Part shown: in pieces, positions 47,493 through 56,119 of the stretch
Numbering within the stretch: position 1 is the stretch's first letter
How the letters are laid out: each line of letters opens with the position of its first letter
Assembly (NCBI RefSeq): GCF_900112345.1
Contig: NZ_FOLB01000010.1
Location: 1 to 64,000, forward strand
Direction: 5' to 3'
From: Nocardioides terrae
GTDB lineage: Bacteria > Actinomycetota > Actinomycetes > Propionibacteriales > Nocardioidaceae
Length of the DNA stretch: 64,000 nt
Translations under genes and position numbers: made by a program
Notes under the pieces: model-generated
The model's database searches: none
What the model saw: only the letters and a program-made list of their open reading frames with translations
What the model was told of the DNA's origin: nothing

Positions 47493-48676
47493 CGCCTGCC
47501 GAGCTGCGGGAGCGGGTCGAGGCCTTCCTCGCCGAGCACCCGCCGGCCACCACCGACCGGCGCGAGTTCCTCCACGCCCGCTACGCCGCCGGGCTGGCCT
47601 GGGTGCACTTCCCGGAGGGCCACGGCGGCCTCGGCCTCTCCCGCGGCCTGCACCCGCTGGTCGAGTCGCTCTTCACGACCGCCGGAGCGCCGGACAACAA
47701 CTCCCGCACCAACGGCATCGGGCTCGGCATGGTCGCCCCGACGATCCTGACCTACGGCAGCGAGGAGCAGCGCGAGCGGTTCCTCGAGCCGCTGTGGTGC
47801 GGCGAGGAGATCTGGTGCCAGCTCTTCTCCGAGCCCGGCGCGGGCTCCGACCTCGCCGGCCTCGCCACCCGGGCCGTCCCCGACGGCGAGGAGTGGGTCG
47901 TCAACGGGCAGAAGGTGTGGACGTCAGGCGCTCACAACGCCGACTTCGCCATCCTGGTCGCGCGCACCGACCCTGACGTACCCAAGCACCGCGGGATCAC
48001 CTACTTCCTCGCCGACATGCACGACCCGGGCGTCGACGTACGCCCGCTGCGCCAGATCACGGGCGAGGCGGAGTTCAACGAGGTCTTCCTGACCGACGTC
48101 CGCATCCCCGACCCGATGCGGGTCGGCGCGGTCGGCGACGGCTGGCGGGTCGCCAACGGCACCCTCAACAACGAGCGGGTCGCGATCGGCGGAAGCGCGC
48201 TTCCCCGCGAGGGCGGCATGCTCGGCACCGTGGCGCGGTCCTGGCGCGAGCACCACGACCAGCACACCCCCGAGCTGCACGACCGGCTGATGCGCCTCTA
48301 CGTCGAGGGGGAGGTCGCGCGGCACACCGGCCAGCGGCTGCGCCAGCAACTCGCCTCCGGCCAGCCCGGCCCGGCCGGCGCGACGATGAAGCTCACCTTC
48401 GCCCGGCTCAACCAGCAGCTCAGCGGCCTCGACCTGGAGATCCGCGGGGCCGAGGGGCTGCGCTACGAGAGCGAGCCCGGCTGGACCATGCGCCGGCCCG
48501 ACGAGGTCGACTTCACCGGCCGCGACGCGGTCTACCGCTACCTGCGCGCCAAGGGGAACTCCATCGAGGGCGGAACCTCGGAGATCCTGCGCAACATCGT
48601 CGCCGAGCGCGTGCTGGGCCTGCCGGCCGAGCCGCGCGTCGACAAGGACGTCCCCTGGAACGAGGTGCCACGATGA
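47489..48676 (+). CDS. Acyl-CoA dehydrogenase (FadE, catalytic partner)
   Basis: 395 residues. WCQLFSEPGAGSDLAGLATRA, GEEWVVNGQKVWTSGAHNADFAILVARTDP and the catalytic-base region AKGNSIEGGTSEILRNIVAERVLGLP, keeping the Glu. The N-terminus is short, starting directly at HFPEGHGGLGLSRGLHP. Size and motifs fit the catalytic half of the heteromeric FadE pairs known from actinobacterial steroid side-chain catabolism, with the next gene as partner. ATGA overlaps both neighbours. Confidence 0.9.
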   Translation: MTPAELRERVEAFLAEHPPATTDRREFLHARYAAGLAWVHFPEGHGGLGLSRGLHPLVESLFTTAGAPDNNSRTNGIGLGMVAPTILTYGSEEQRERFLEPLWCGEEIWCQLFSEPGAGSDLAGLATRAVPDGEEWVVNGQKVWTSGAHNADFAILVARTDPDVPKHRGITYFLADMHDPGVDVRPLRQITGEAEFNEVFLTDVRIPDPMRVGAVGDGWRVANGTLNNERVAIGGSALPREGGMLGTVARSWREHHDQHTPELHDRLMRLYVEGEVARHTGQRLRQQLASGQPGPAGATMKLTFARLNQQLSGLDLEIRGAEGLRYESEPGWTMRRPDEVDFTGRDAVYRYLRAKGNSIEGGTSEILRNIVAERVLGLPAEPRVDKDVPWNEVPR

Positions 48677-49812
48677 CCGCCCCCACCACCGGCCCCAACC
48701 CCGACCCGAGCCCCGACGAGCTGGTGCTGCTCGACACCGACGACGACCGGGACCTGCGCGCGACCGTCGCCGGCTACCTGGCCGCCCGCTGTCCCTCGAC
48801 CGCGGTCGCCGCGGTCTACGATGGCGACCGGTCCGTCGTCGCGCCGCTCTGGCGCGGGCTGGCCACCGAGCTCGGCCTCGCCGGCCTCCTCGTCCCCGAG
48901 TCGTACGCCGGCGCCGGCGCGACCCCCCGCGACGCCGCCGTCGTCCTGGAGGAGCTCGGCCGGTCTGTCGCCCCGGTGCCGTTCCTGACCAGCTCGGTGA
49001 TCGCCGCGACAACGCTCGCGCACGCCTCGACCGACGCCGGCCGCTCCCTGCTGGCGGACCTCGCCGAGGGCGGGCGGACGGTCGCCCTGGTGGTCCCGCT
49101 GACGACCGCCTTCGACGCCGACGTCCCGGTCGTGCAGGGACACGGGCAGGTGCACGTGCGCAGCGTGGCCGGAGCCCTTGACGCCGACACCCTGCTGGTC
49201 CCGGTCGCGGCCGGCGACGGGATCGAGCTCCACGCGGTCCCGGCGGGCGACGCCCGGATCGAGCCGGTGGTCTCGCTCGACATGAGCCGCGAGCTCGCCG
49301 ACGTCACCGTCGACCCGACGGCCGGCACGGTCGCCGTCGAGGGCGATGCTGCGGCCGGCGTACGCGCGGGGCTGCTGGCGGGGACCACCCTGCTCGCCTC
49401 CGAGCAGGTCGGGATCGCGCAGTGGTGCCTGCAGGCGACCGTCGGCCACCTTCAGGAGCGCCGCCAGTTCGGCCGGGTAGTGGGCGGCTTCCAGGCGCTC
49501 AAGCACCGGCTCGCCGACCTCTACACGGCGGTCGAGGGCGCGAGCGCGACGGCCCGGTTCGCGGCGGCCGCGCTCGCTGCCGACCCGCACGGCGAGGAGG
49601 CTCGGATCGCCGCTCACACGGCCGCGGCCTGGTGCTCGGACGTCGCCGTGCTGGCCGCGGAGGAGGCGGTGCAGCTTCACGGGGGCATCGGCATGACGTG
49701 GGAGCACCCCGCCCACCTCTACCTCAAGCGGGCGAAGGCGGATCAGCTGGCGCTGGGCCTGCCCGGCCACCACCGCGCGCGGCTGGGAGAGCTGGTCGGC
49801 CTCACGGTGTGA
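48673..49812 (+). CDS. Acyl-CoA dehydrogenase (FadE, likely non-catalytic partner)
   Basis: 379 residues. Recognisable core blocks are LATELGLAGLLVPESYAGAGATPRDAAVVLEELGRSVAP, SEQVGIAQWCLQATVGHLQERRQFGRVVGGFQALKHRLADLYTAVE and the C-terminal VQLHGGIGMTWEHPAHLYLKRAKAD. The central flavin motif is degenerate and the Glu of EGGTSEI is absent at the C-terminus. This is the pattern of the partner subunit in alpha2-beta2 FadE complexes. Overlaps its upstream neighbour as ATGA and the convergent regulator by 11 bases. Confidence 0.87.
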   Translation: MTAPTTGPNPDPSPDELVLLDTDDDRDLRATVAGYLAARCPSTAVAAVYDGDRSVVAPLWRGLATELGLAGLLVPESYAGAGATPRDAAVVLEELGRSVAPVPFLTSSVIAATTLAHASTDAGRSLLADLAEGGRTVALVVPLTTAFDADVPVVQGHGQVHVRSVAGALDADTLLVPVAAGDGIELHAVPAGDARIEPVVSLDMSRELADVTVDPTAGTVAVEGDAAAGVRAGLLAGTTLLASEQVGIAQWCLQATVGHLQERRQFGRVVGGFQALKHRLADLYTAVEGASATARFAAAALAADPHGEEARIAAHTAAAWCSDVAVLAAEEAVQLHGGIGMTWEHPAHLYLKRAKADQLALGLPGHHRARLGELVGLTV

Positions 49813-51034
49813 TCGGGTCGACCGCCAGGAGGGCCAGCATCAGCAGCAGCCTGTCCTCGGGGTCGGCGAGGTCGCGGCCGGTGAGCGCCTGCAGCTGCCG
49901 CATCCGGTAGATCACGGTGTTGCGGTGGCAGTAGAGGTCCTGGGCGGCGTGGGTCGGCGAGCCATGATGGGCGAGCAGCGCCCGCAGCGTCGTCATGAGG
50001 ACCTCGGCCTGGTGTGCCGGCTGGGCCAGGACCGGCCCGATCGAGCGACGGACCAGGAGCGCCGTGATCGCGGGGCTGGCCGCGAGCAGCACCTTCGGGA
50101 GCCGCTCCTCCCCGTCCGCGACCTCGGCGGTGCCGCGAGGGATGGTGTCGACCGTGTGAGCGGCGAGCTGGAAGGCGGTGCAGAACCCGGTCAGCCCCTC
50201 CGGTGAGGCCGCCACGCCGACCCGCCCGGACGTGCACGGGCGCAACAGCTGGACGACGTCCACGACGGCCGCGGAGCCCAGCTGGACCAGCCCGAAGTGC
50301 AGGTCGCCCCGCACTTGCCAGTACGACGCCAGGCCGGCTCCGTCGAGCCGGTCGTCGGGATTGCGCAGGGGGCTGTCCCGGTCACCGTCGAAGGCCGCGA
50401 CCACGCAGGCGACGGCGTCGTCGGGCGCGACGCCGAGCACCTCCTGCACCTCCGCGGCGAAGGCGGGGTCGCTGCCCCGGCCCTCGACCAGTCCGTCGAG
50501 CAGCCGGCCCTGCCGGTGGAGGTCGCGACGCTGCAGCAGCGCGCTCTCCTTGCGGTAGGCCGCCGACATCACCGAGTTCTGCACGTCGAGGTTGGACCAG
50601 ACCTTCCGGCCGGCCACCAGCAGGACGTGGTCGTCGACCTGGAGGACCGGGTCGGTCTGGCGCCGTACCAGCGCCTCCCAGAGCACGCGGGTGCCGATCG
50701 TGTAGGCGTTGAGCACCAGCTCCAACGGCACGCCCTGGCGCGCTCGCCGACGCCCCGTCTCGCGCCAGAGGGCGAGCAGCGTGTCGAAGTCCTCGTCCCC
50801 GGCCATTGCCCGCAGCCCGAGCCGGATGTGGTCGCGGGTGCTCCTCCTCAGGTCGGCGCGGATCTCCGGGTCGGCGTGGTCGTACCAGTCCTTGTCGTGG
50901 TCGAGGAGGGTGAGGGTGATCTCGTCGGCGATCGCGTCGCCGCTGCTCAGCAGCGACGCCCAGGCGCGGCCGACGTCGCTCGGTAGGGCGGCCTTCTCCG
51001 GCGCCGTCGCCCGTGTGTCACCCGTCACACGCAT
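49802..51034 (-). CDS. PucR/CdaR-type transcriptional regulator
   Basis: 410 residues. An N-terminal all-helical RsbRD-like region (SDVGRAWASLLSSGDAIADEITLTLLDHDKDW), a middle GGDEF-like domain, and the C-terminal PucR helix-turn-helix LMTTLRALLAHHGSPTHAAQDLYCHRNTVIYRMRQLQALTGRDL. Members usually activate adjacent uptake or catabolic genes. It faces the livG gene; two identical palindromes lie between. ATG 51034 is selected because the long upstream frame is non-coding in character. Confidence 0.88.
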   Translation of the reverse strand: MRVTGDTRATAPEKAALPSDVGRAWASLLSSGDAIADEITLTLLDHDKDWYDHADPEIRADLRRSTRDHIRLGLRAMAGDEDFDTLLALWRETGRRRARQGVPLELVLNAYTIGTRVLWEALVRRQTDPVLQVDDHVLLVAGRKVWSNLDVQNSVMSAAYRKESALLQRRDLHRQGRLLDGLVEGRGSDPAFAAEVQEVLGVAPDDAVACVVAAFDGDRDSPLRNPDDRLDGAGLASYWQVRGDLHFGLVQLGSAAVVDVVQLLRPCTSGRVGVAASPEGLTGFCTAFQLAAHTVDTIPRGTAEVADGEERLPKVLLAASPAITALLVRRSIGPVLAQPAHQAEVLMTTLRALLAHHGSPTHAAQDLYCHRNTVIYRMRQLQALTGRDLADPEDRLLLMLALLAVDPITP

Positions 51035-51099
51035 GCCCCGACACTTGCACGCGGCGCACAGCCCTGCCAAGGCGTCCCGGCGTGTTCCCCGTGCAGTTC

Positions 51100-51135
51100 G
51101 GGCGCTGCGCCCCAACAGGTTTGGGCGCTGCGCCC
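51100..51135. promoter_or_regulatory. Two direct copies of the palindrome GGGCGCTGCGCCC
   Basis: Copies at 51100-51112 and 51123-51135 are offset by 23 bp, about two helical turns, in the divergent region between the PucR-type gene and livG. Both are preceded by TT(C/T). Likely binding site for the regulator, upstream of the importer operon. Confidence 0.6.
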
Positions 51136-51214
51136 ATGTCGGCCACTGTGCGGAGCGACCAAGGTGAGCCCGGAGTGGTGGACAGCCACCCCCCGAGCAG
51201 AGGGACGAGGTGCG

Positions 51215-52015
51215 ATGGCGCAGCCGGTCTCGACCAAAGCCGCAGAGCCGTTGTTCGCAGCCCGCGGCGTCTCCGTCCGCTTCGGCGGCGTGCAGGCGCT
51301 GTCCCAGGTGTCCCTCGAGGTGGCGCCCCACGAGGTCCTCGGCGTCATCGGCCCCAACGGCGCCGGCAAGACGACGCTCTTCAACGTGCTGTGCGGGTTC
51401 GCCGTGCCGGACGAGGGGGAGCTGGCCTGGGAGGGCCGCCCGCTCGGCCGGGTCCGGCCGTCCCAGCTGGCCGGGCTGGGCATGGCCCGCACCCTGCAGG
51501 GCCTCGGCCTCTTCGACCGGATGACGGTGCTCGAGAACGTCATGGTCGGTGCCGACCACCACGCCCGGGCCGGCTTCTGGACGGGCCTGTTCGGTCTCGG
51601 CCACCGCGACGAGGCCCGGCTCGTGGAGCGGTCCCGCGCGGTGCTCGCCAGGCTAGGCGTCGAGGACTACGCCGAGCGGATGCCCGGCGGCCTGCCCTAC
51701 GGCGTGCGCAAGAAGGTCGCGCTGGCCCGTGCCCTCGTCAGCGAGCCGCGGCTGCTGCTGCTCGACGAGCCGGCCAGCGGCCTGTCGCCCCACGAGATGG
51801 AGGAGCTCGGCGGCGTCGTGCGCGACCTCACCGCCACCACCGCGACGCTGCTCGTCGAGCACCACATGGACCTGGTGATGAGCGTGTGCGATCACGTCAC
51901 TGTGCTCGACTTCGGCCGGGTCATCGCCAGCGGGACGCCGGCGCAGGTTCAGGACGACCCGGCGGTCACCGCCGCCTACCTCGGCACGCCCGTCGCCGAC
52001 GGCGAGGTGAGCTGA
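51215..52015 (+). CDS. livG: Branched-chain-type ABC importer ATPase 1
   Basis: 266 residues. Walker A GPNGAGKTTLFNVLCGF, signature region PYGVRKKVALARALVSEPRLLLLDEPASGLSP, with the extended LivG-type insertion (AGFWTGLFGLGHRDEARLVERSRA) and EHHMDLVMSVCDHVTVLDFG. The signature has Gly in YGVRKK in place of LSGGQ, usual for LivG. GAGG precedes ATG 51215. First gene of the importer operon. Confidence 0.92.
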   Translation: MAQPVSTKAAEPLFAARGVSVRFGGVQALSQVSLEVAPHEVLGVIGPNGAGKTTLFNVLCGFAVPDEGELAWEGRPLGRVRPSQLAGLGMARTLQGLGLFDRMTVLENVMVGADHHARAGFWTGLFGLGHRDEARLVERSRAVLARLGVEDYAERMPGGLPYGVRKKVALARALVSEPRLLLLDEPASGLSPHEMEELGGVVRDLTATTATLLVEHHMDLVMSVCDHVTVLDFGRVIASGTPAQVQDDPAVTAAYLGTPVADGEVS

Positions 52016-52719
52016 TGCTCGCCGTCCACGACCTCACCACCACCTACGGCGCCGTCACGGCGCTCGACGGCGTCAGCCTGGAGGCGCCGGCCGGTCAGGT
52101 CACCGCCGTCCTCGGCGCCAACGGCGCGGGCAAGACCACTCTGCTGCGCACGGTGTCCGGGCTGGTCCGGGCGCAGCGCGGCGCGGTCAGCCTCGAGGGC
52201 ACCGACATCACCCGGCTCCCGGCCGAGCGGATGACCGGCCTCGGCATCGCACACGTCCCCGAGGGGCGCGGCGTGATCGCGGAGCTCACCGTCGCGGAGA
52301 ACCTCCGCCTCGGCGGCCTCCACCGGAGGCAGGGGAGCGAGCCGGAGCGTCTCGAGCGGGTCTACGAGCTCTTCCCCGTGCTCGGCGACCGCAGCAACGC
52401 GCTGGCGCACGTGCTGTCCGGCGGCGAGCGGCAGATGCTGGTCATCGGCCGTGCGCTGATGGCCCGGCCCCGGGTGCTGCTCCTCGACGAGCCGTCGCTC
52501 GGGCTGGCGCCCCGGGTGGTGGCGCAGATCTTCGCGCTGCTGCGCACCCTCGTCGAGCGCGACGGCCTCACCGTGCTGCTGGTCGAGCAGAACGCCACCA
52601 GCGCCCTGTCCATCGCTGACCGCGGCGTCGTGCTCGGCCTCGGCCGGGTCGTCGCGACCGAGCCCGCCGAGCGCCTGGCGGCGGACGAGAAGCTCCGCCA
52701 CGCCTACCTGGGATTCTGA
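52015..52719 (+). CDS. livF: Branched-chain-type ABC importer ATPase 2
   Basis: 234 residues, the shorter LivF form: LGANGAGKTTLLRTVSGL, HVPEGRGVIAELTVAENL, VLSGGERQMLVIGRALMARPRVLLLDEPSLGLAP, LLVEQNATSALSIADRGVVLGLG. ATG overlaps the livG stop by one base. It completes the ATPase pair of the importer. Confidence 0.93.
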   Translation: MLAVHDLTTTYGAVTALDGVSLEAPAGQVTAVLGANGAGKTTLLRTVSGLVRAQRGAVSLEGTDITRLPAERMTGLGIAHVPEGRGVIAELTVAENLRLGGLHRRQGSEPERLERVYELFPVLGDRSNALAHVLSGGERQMLVIGRALMARPRVLLLDEPSLGLAPRVVAQIFALLRTLVERDGLTVLLVEQNATSALSIADRGVVLGLGRVVATEPAERLAADEKLRHAYLGF

Positions 52720-52729
52720 GGAGGGCACC

Positions 52730-53608
52730 GTGCAACAGTTCATGACCACGCTGCTGGGGGGCCTCACGCTCGGCGCCGTCTACGCGTCCTTCGCGCTGGC
52801 GCTCTGCCTGATCTGGCGCTCGACCCGCGTGGTGAACTTCGCGCAGGCGCCGATGGCGATGGTGACGACGTACGTCGGCCTGGAGGTCATCGAGGCGACC
52901 GGCTCCTACTGGCTCGGCTTCGCCGTCGCGCTGGCGGCCGGCTTCGTGCTCGGTGCCCTCGTCGAGCGGCTCCTCGTCCGCCACGTCGAGGGGGCCGGCG
53001 ACCTCAACATCGTCATCTTGACGCTCGGGCTCTTCGTGGCGCTGCACGGGCTGGCCGCGCTCGTCTTCGGCTCCGACTACCGCTCGTTCCCCGCGCCCTT
53101 CGGCCTGAAGGGGCTGCACGTCGGCGGCCACAACGTGGCGATCACGCCCTTCGGCGTCTTCACGATCGTCGCGGTGGGCATCGTGCTGGTGCTCCTCGTG
53201 CTGCTCTTCCGCTCCACCGACGTCGGCCTGCGGATGCGGGCCGCCGCGTTCAGCCCCGAGGTCGCCCGGCTCCTCGGCGTCCGGGTCGGCGCGATGCTCA
53301 CGCTCGGCTGGGCGCTCGCCGCCGTGGTCGGCTCGCTCGCCGGTCTCCTCATCGCCGGCGGCAACCTGGTCTTCCCCCAATACATGGACTCGGTCGTCGT
53401 CTACGGCTTCGTCGCCGCGGTGCTCGGAGGGCTGGACAGCCCGGTCGGGTCGGTCGTCGGCGGCCTGATCCTCGGCCTGGTCCTCAGCTTCGTCAGCGGG
53501 TACGTCGCCGGCGACCTCGTCCCGGTGACCGCGCTCATCGTCCTGGTCGGCGTCCTGCTGGTCAGGCCCGGCGGTCTCTTCTCCCACGTCGCCGAGCGGA
53601 GGGTCTGA
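52730..53608 (+). CDS. livH: Branched-chain-type ABC importer permease LivH
   Basis: 292 residues with about eight membrane helices. It starts FMTTLLGGLTLGAVYASFALALCLIWRSTRVVNFAQAPMAMVTTYV, the LivH hallmark of helix-Ala-rich-NFAQ. The cytoplasmic loop MRAAAFSPEVARLLGVRV is the ATPase-coupling region. GTG 52730 follows GAGGAGG. Membrane subunit forming the channel with LivM. Confidence 0.93.
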   Translation: MQQFMTTLLGGLTLGAVYASFALALCLIWRSTRVVNFAQAPMAMVTTYVGLEVIEATGSYWLGFAVALAAGFVLGALVERLLVRHVEGAGDLNIVILTLGLFVALHGLAALVFGSDYRSFPAPFGLKGLHVGGHNVAITPFGVFTIVAVGIVLVLLVLLFRSTDVGLRMRAAAFSPEVARLLGVRVGAMLTLGWALAAVVGSLAGLLIAGGNLVFPQYMDSVVVYGFVAAVLGGLDSPVGSVVGGLILGLVLSFVSGYVAGDLVPVTALIVLVGVLLVRPGGLFSHVAERRV

Positions 53609-54658
53609 GTGTCCACTCTCGCCGTGCGGTCGGCCGCCCTGTGGCGGGTTCCGCTGCTGCGCCACGTCGTCCTCGGCCTGGTCGGGCTGACCGTGATGCT
53701 CTTCGTGCTCGGCTCGCTCAGCCCGTTCCGCGACGCCCAGCTCGCGACCATGGCCTACCTCGCCATCGCCGCGGGCGGGCTGACCGTGCTGACCGGCTTC
53801 AGCGGTCAGCTCTCCCTCGGCCACGGGGCCTTCCTGGCCGTCGGCGCCTACACCACCGCCGTGCTGCTGGAGGACGGTGACCCGCCCTTCCCGCTGGTCG
53901 GCGTCATGGTCGCCGCCGTGGTGGTCACCGTGGCCGTCGGCGCGGTCGTCGGCATCGCCGCCGCCCGGCTGCATGGCCCCTACGTCGCGGGGGCGACCCT
54001 CGCCCTGGCCGTCGCCGTCCCCTCCCTGGCCCGTTACCTCGACGGGCTCGGCCAGGAGCAGGGGCTGCACGTCCGGGTCCCCGACGTGCCGACGTGGTTC
54101 GACGACACCGTCTGGATGATCACGGGGGCCGACGTCGACCCGACCAGCTACGTCGCCTACCTGGGCTGGACGGCGCTGGTGGTCACCTACGTCCTGCTCG
54201 CCAACCTGATGCGCAGCCGGGTCGGACGCACCTGGCGGGCACTGAGCAACGACGACGTCGCCGCTGAGATCGCCGGGGTCCGGCTGGGCCGGGCGCGGGT
54301 GCTCGCCTTCGTGGTCAGCACGGCCGCCGCCGGCCTGGCCGGCTCGCTGATGGCGATGGCGGTGCGGGTGACCTCGCCCAGCGGCTTCTCCGTCGACCTG
54401 TCGGTCACCCTCCTGAGCGCCATCGTGCTCGGCGGCCTGGGCACGCTCAGCGGCGCGCTCATCGGCTCGGCCCTCCTCACGTTCCTGCCCCAGGCAGTCA
54501 CCAGCTGGGGCACCTCGGCCGGTCTCTCCGACGTCCGCGCCGCCGAGCTCGCCCCCGTCGCCTACGGGCTGATCATGATCGCGGTCGTCCTGCTCGCCCC
54601 CGCCGGGATCGTGGGCAGTCTCCGCCGGGTCTGGTGGCGCCGACGAGGCATCGCATGA
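53609..54658 (+). CDS. livM: Branched-chain-type ABC importer permease LivM
   Basis: 349 residues, about nine helices. AYLAIAAGGLTVLTGFSGQLSLGHGAFLAVGAYTTAVL is the LivM signature. The coupling loop is TWRALSNDDVAAEIAGVRLGRARVLAFVVS, followed by LLSAIVLGGLGTLSGALIGSALL. GTG directly follows the livH stop. Second channel subunit. Confidence 0.93.
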   Translation: MSTLAVRSAALWRVPLLRHVVLGLVGLTVMLFVLGSLSPFRDAQLATMAYLAIAAGGLTVLTGFSGQLSLGHGAFLAVGAYTTAVLLEDGDPPFPLVGVMVAAVVVTVAVGAVVGIAAARLHGPYVAGATLALAVAVPSLARYLDGLGQEQGLHVRVPDVPTWFDDTVWMITGADVDPTSYVAYLGWTALVVTYVLLANLMRSRVGRTWRALSNDDVAAEIAGVRLGRARVLAFVVSTAAAGLAGSLMAMAVRVTSPSGFSVDLSVTLLSAIVLGGLGTLSGALIGSALLTFLPQAVTSWGTSAGLSDVRAAELAPVAYGLIMIAVVLLAPAGIVGSLRRVWWRRRGIA

Positions 54659-54736
54659 GCCGTCCGCGCCGTACCCCCAGACGCACCCCAGTCGCACCCA
54701 CGCCCGCACCGGGCAGATGACGAGAAGGAGACAACG

Positions 54737-56047
54737 ATGAGGAGATACAGGAGGCTCGGCGCCGTCCTGCTGGTCGCCGCGCTCGCGACGTCCGCCTGCG
54801 GCCGCGACCCCGACAAGCGCGACAGCGACAAGAAGGCGGGGGACACCACCGGCGTCACCGACACGTCGATCAAGGTCGGCGGCACGTTCCCGCTGACGGG
54901 CGTCGCGGCGCCCGGCTACAGCGAGATCCCGAAGGGCATCAAGGCCTACTTCGACTACGTCAACGCCCAGGGCGGGGTGCACGGCCGCAAGATCCAGTGG
55001 ACCGTCAAGGACGACGGCTACAACCCCACCCAGACGAGCGCGGTCACCAACGAGCTGGTGCTCAAGGACAAAGTCTTCGCGATGCTCGGCTCGCTGGGCA
55101 CTCCCACCCACGAGGCGGTCGTCGACTTCCTCAACGACAACAAGGTGCCCGACATCTTCGTCTCCAGCGGCTCGGTCGCCTGGGGCGACGACCCCGACAA
55201 GTACCCCTGGACCTTCGGCTGGCAGACCGACTACGAGTCCGAGGGCAAGGTGATCGGGCAGTACATCGCCGACAACATGCCCGACGCCAAGATCGGCCTC
55301 TTCCTGCAGGACGACGACTTCGGGGCCAGCGGCGAGGCGGGGCTGCGCAAGTACGTCGACAAGCAGATCGTCGAGGTGCAGAAGTACACCCCGGGCGGCA
55401 CCGACGTCACGCCGCAGGTCGCCGCGCTCAAGGCGTCGGGCGCCGACCTGGTGGTGGGCTTCAACGTGCCGTCGTACACGGCGCTGACCCAGCTCGTCTC
55501 GCTCAAGGTCGGCTACAAGCCGCAGTGGTTCTACAGCAACGTCGGCTCCGACCCGACCCTCGTCGGGGCACTGCTCGCCAACTTCTCCAAGGGCGCGGTC
55601 AGCAACGGCGCCAGTCTCCTCGACGGCGTGATGTCGACGGCGTACCTGCCGGGCGTGGACCAGCCCGACAACCCGTGGGTCACGCTCTACCAGAAGGTCT
55701 GGGACGCCAACGGCGAGGGCGGTCCGCTGACCAACTACCTGGTCTACGGCATGTCGGAGGCCTACACGTTCGTGCAGGCGCTGCAGGCGGCCGGTCAGGA
55801 CCTCACCCGCGAGGGCCTGGTCGACGCGCTCGCCTCGGACGGCGGCGACTTCAAGGGGCCGACCTACGGTCCGTTCCGCTACTCCGACGACAGCCACCTC
55901 GGCACCTCCGGCTTCCAGGTCGTGAAGCTCGCCGGTGGTGCCACCCAGCCGCTCACCGATGTGCTGACCACCGACATCGGCGACGCCGACATCGAGAAGT
56001 ACGACGGCGAGCCGGCCACCCCGCCGAGCAACGGCATCCCGAAGTAG
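54737..56047 (+). CDS. Lipoprotein solute-binding protein of the importer
   Basis: 436 residues. Lipoprotein signal MRRYRRLGAVLLVAALATSAC with Cys21 as lipid site, then the Leu/Ile/Val-binding-like periplasmic fold (SIKVGGTFPLTGVAAPGYSEIPKGIKAYFDYVNAQGGVHGRKI, DDFGASGEAGLRKYV, ADLVVGFNVPSYTALT). This family binds many amino acids, amides and carboxylic acids. Ligand unknown, but the neighbour operon suggests a fatty or aromatic acid. GAAGGAG precedes ATG 54737. Confidence 0.9.
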   Translation: MRRYRRLGAVLLVAALATSACGRDPDKRDSDKKAGDTTGVTDTSIKVGGTFPLTGVAAPGYSEIPKGIKAYFDYVNAQGGVHGRKIQWTVKDDGYNPTQTSAVTNELVLKDKVFAMLGSLGTPTHEAVVDFLNDNKVPDIFVSSGSVAWGDDPDKYPWTFGWQTDYESEGKVIGQYIADNMPDAKIGLFLQDDDFGASGEAGLRKYVDKQIVEVQKYTPGGTDVTPQVAALKASGADLVVGFNVPSYTALTQLVSLKVGYKPQWFYSNVGSDPTLVGALLANFSKGAVSNGASLLDGVMSTAYLPGVDQPDNPWVTLYQKVWDANGEGGPLTNYLVYGMSEAYTFVQALQAAGQDLTREGLVDALASDGGDFKGPTYGPFRYSDDSHLGTSGFQVVKLAGGATQPLTDVLTTDIGDADIEKYDGEPATPPSNGIPK

Positions 56048-56071
56048 CCGCACGCCGACCCCGGTGCGGAC

Positions 56072-56104
56072 AGGAGGCCGTGGCGCTCGGCGCCACGGCC
56101 TCCT
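56072..56104 (+). terminator. Terminator of the importer operon
   Basis: AGGAGGCCGTGGCG-CTCGG-CGCCACGGCCTCCT, a perfect 14-bp stem with a 5-base loop, starting 25 bases past the binding-protein stop. Confidence 0.8.
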
Positions 56105-56119
56105 GACTAGGGTGACCGC

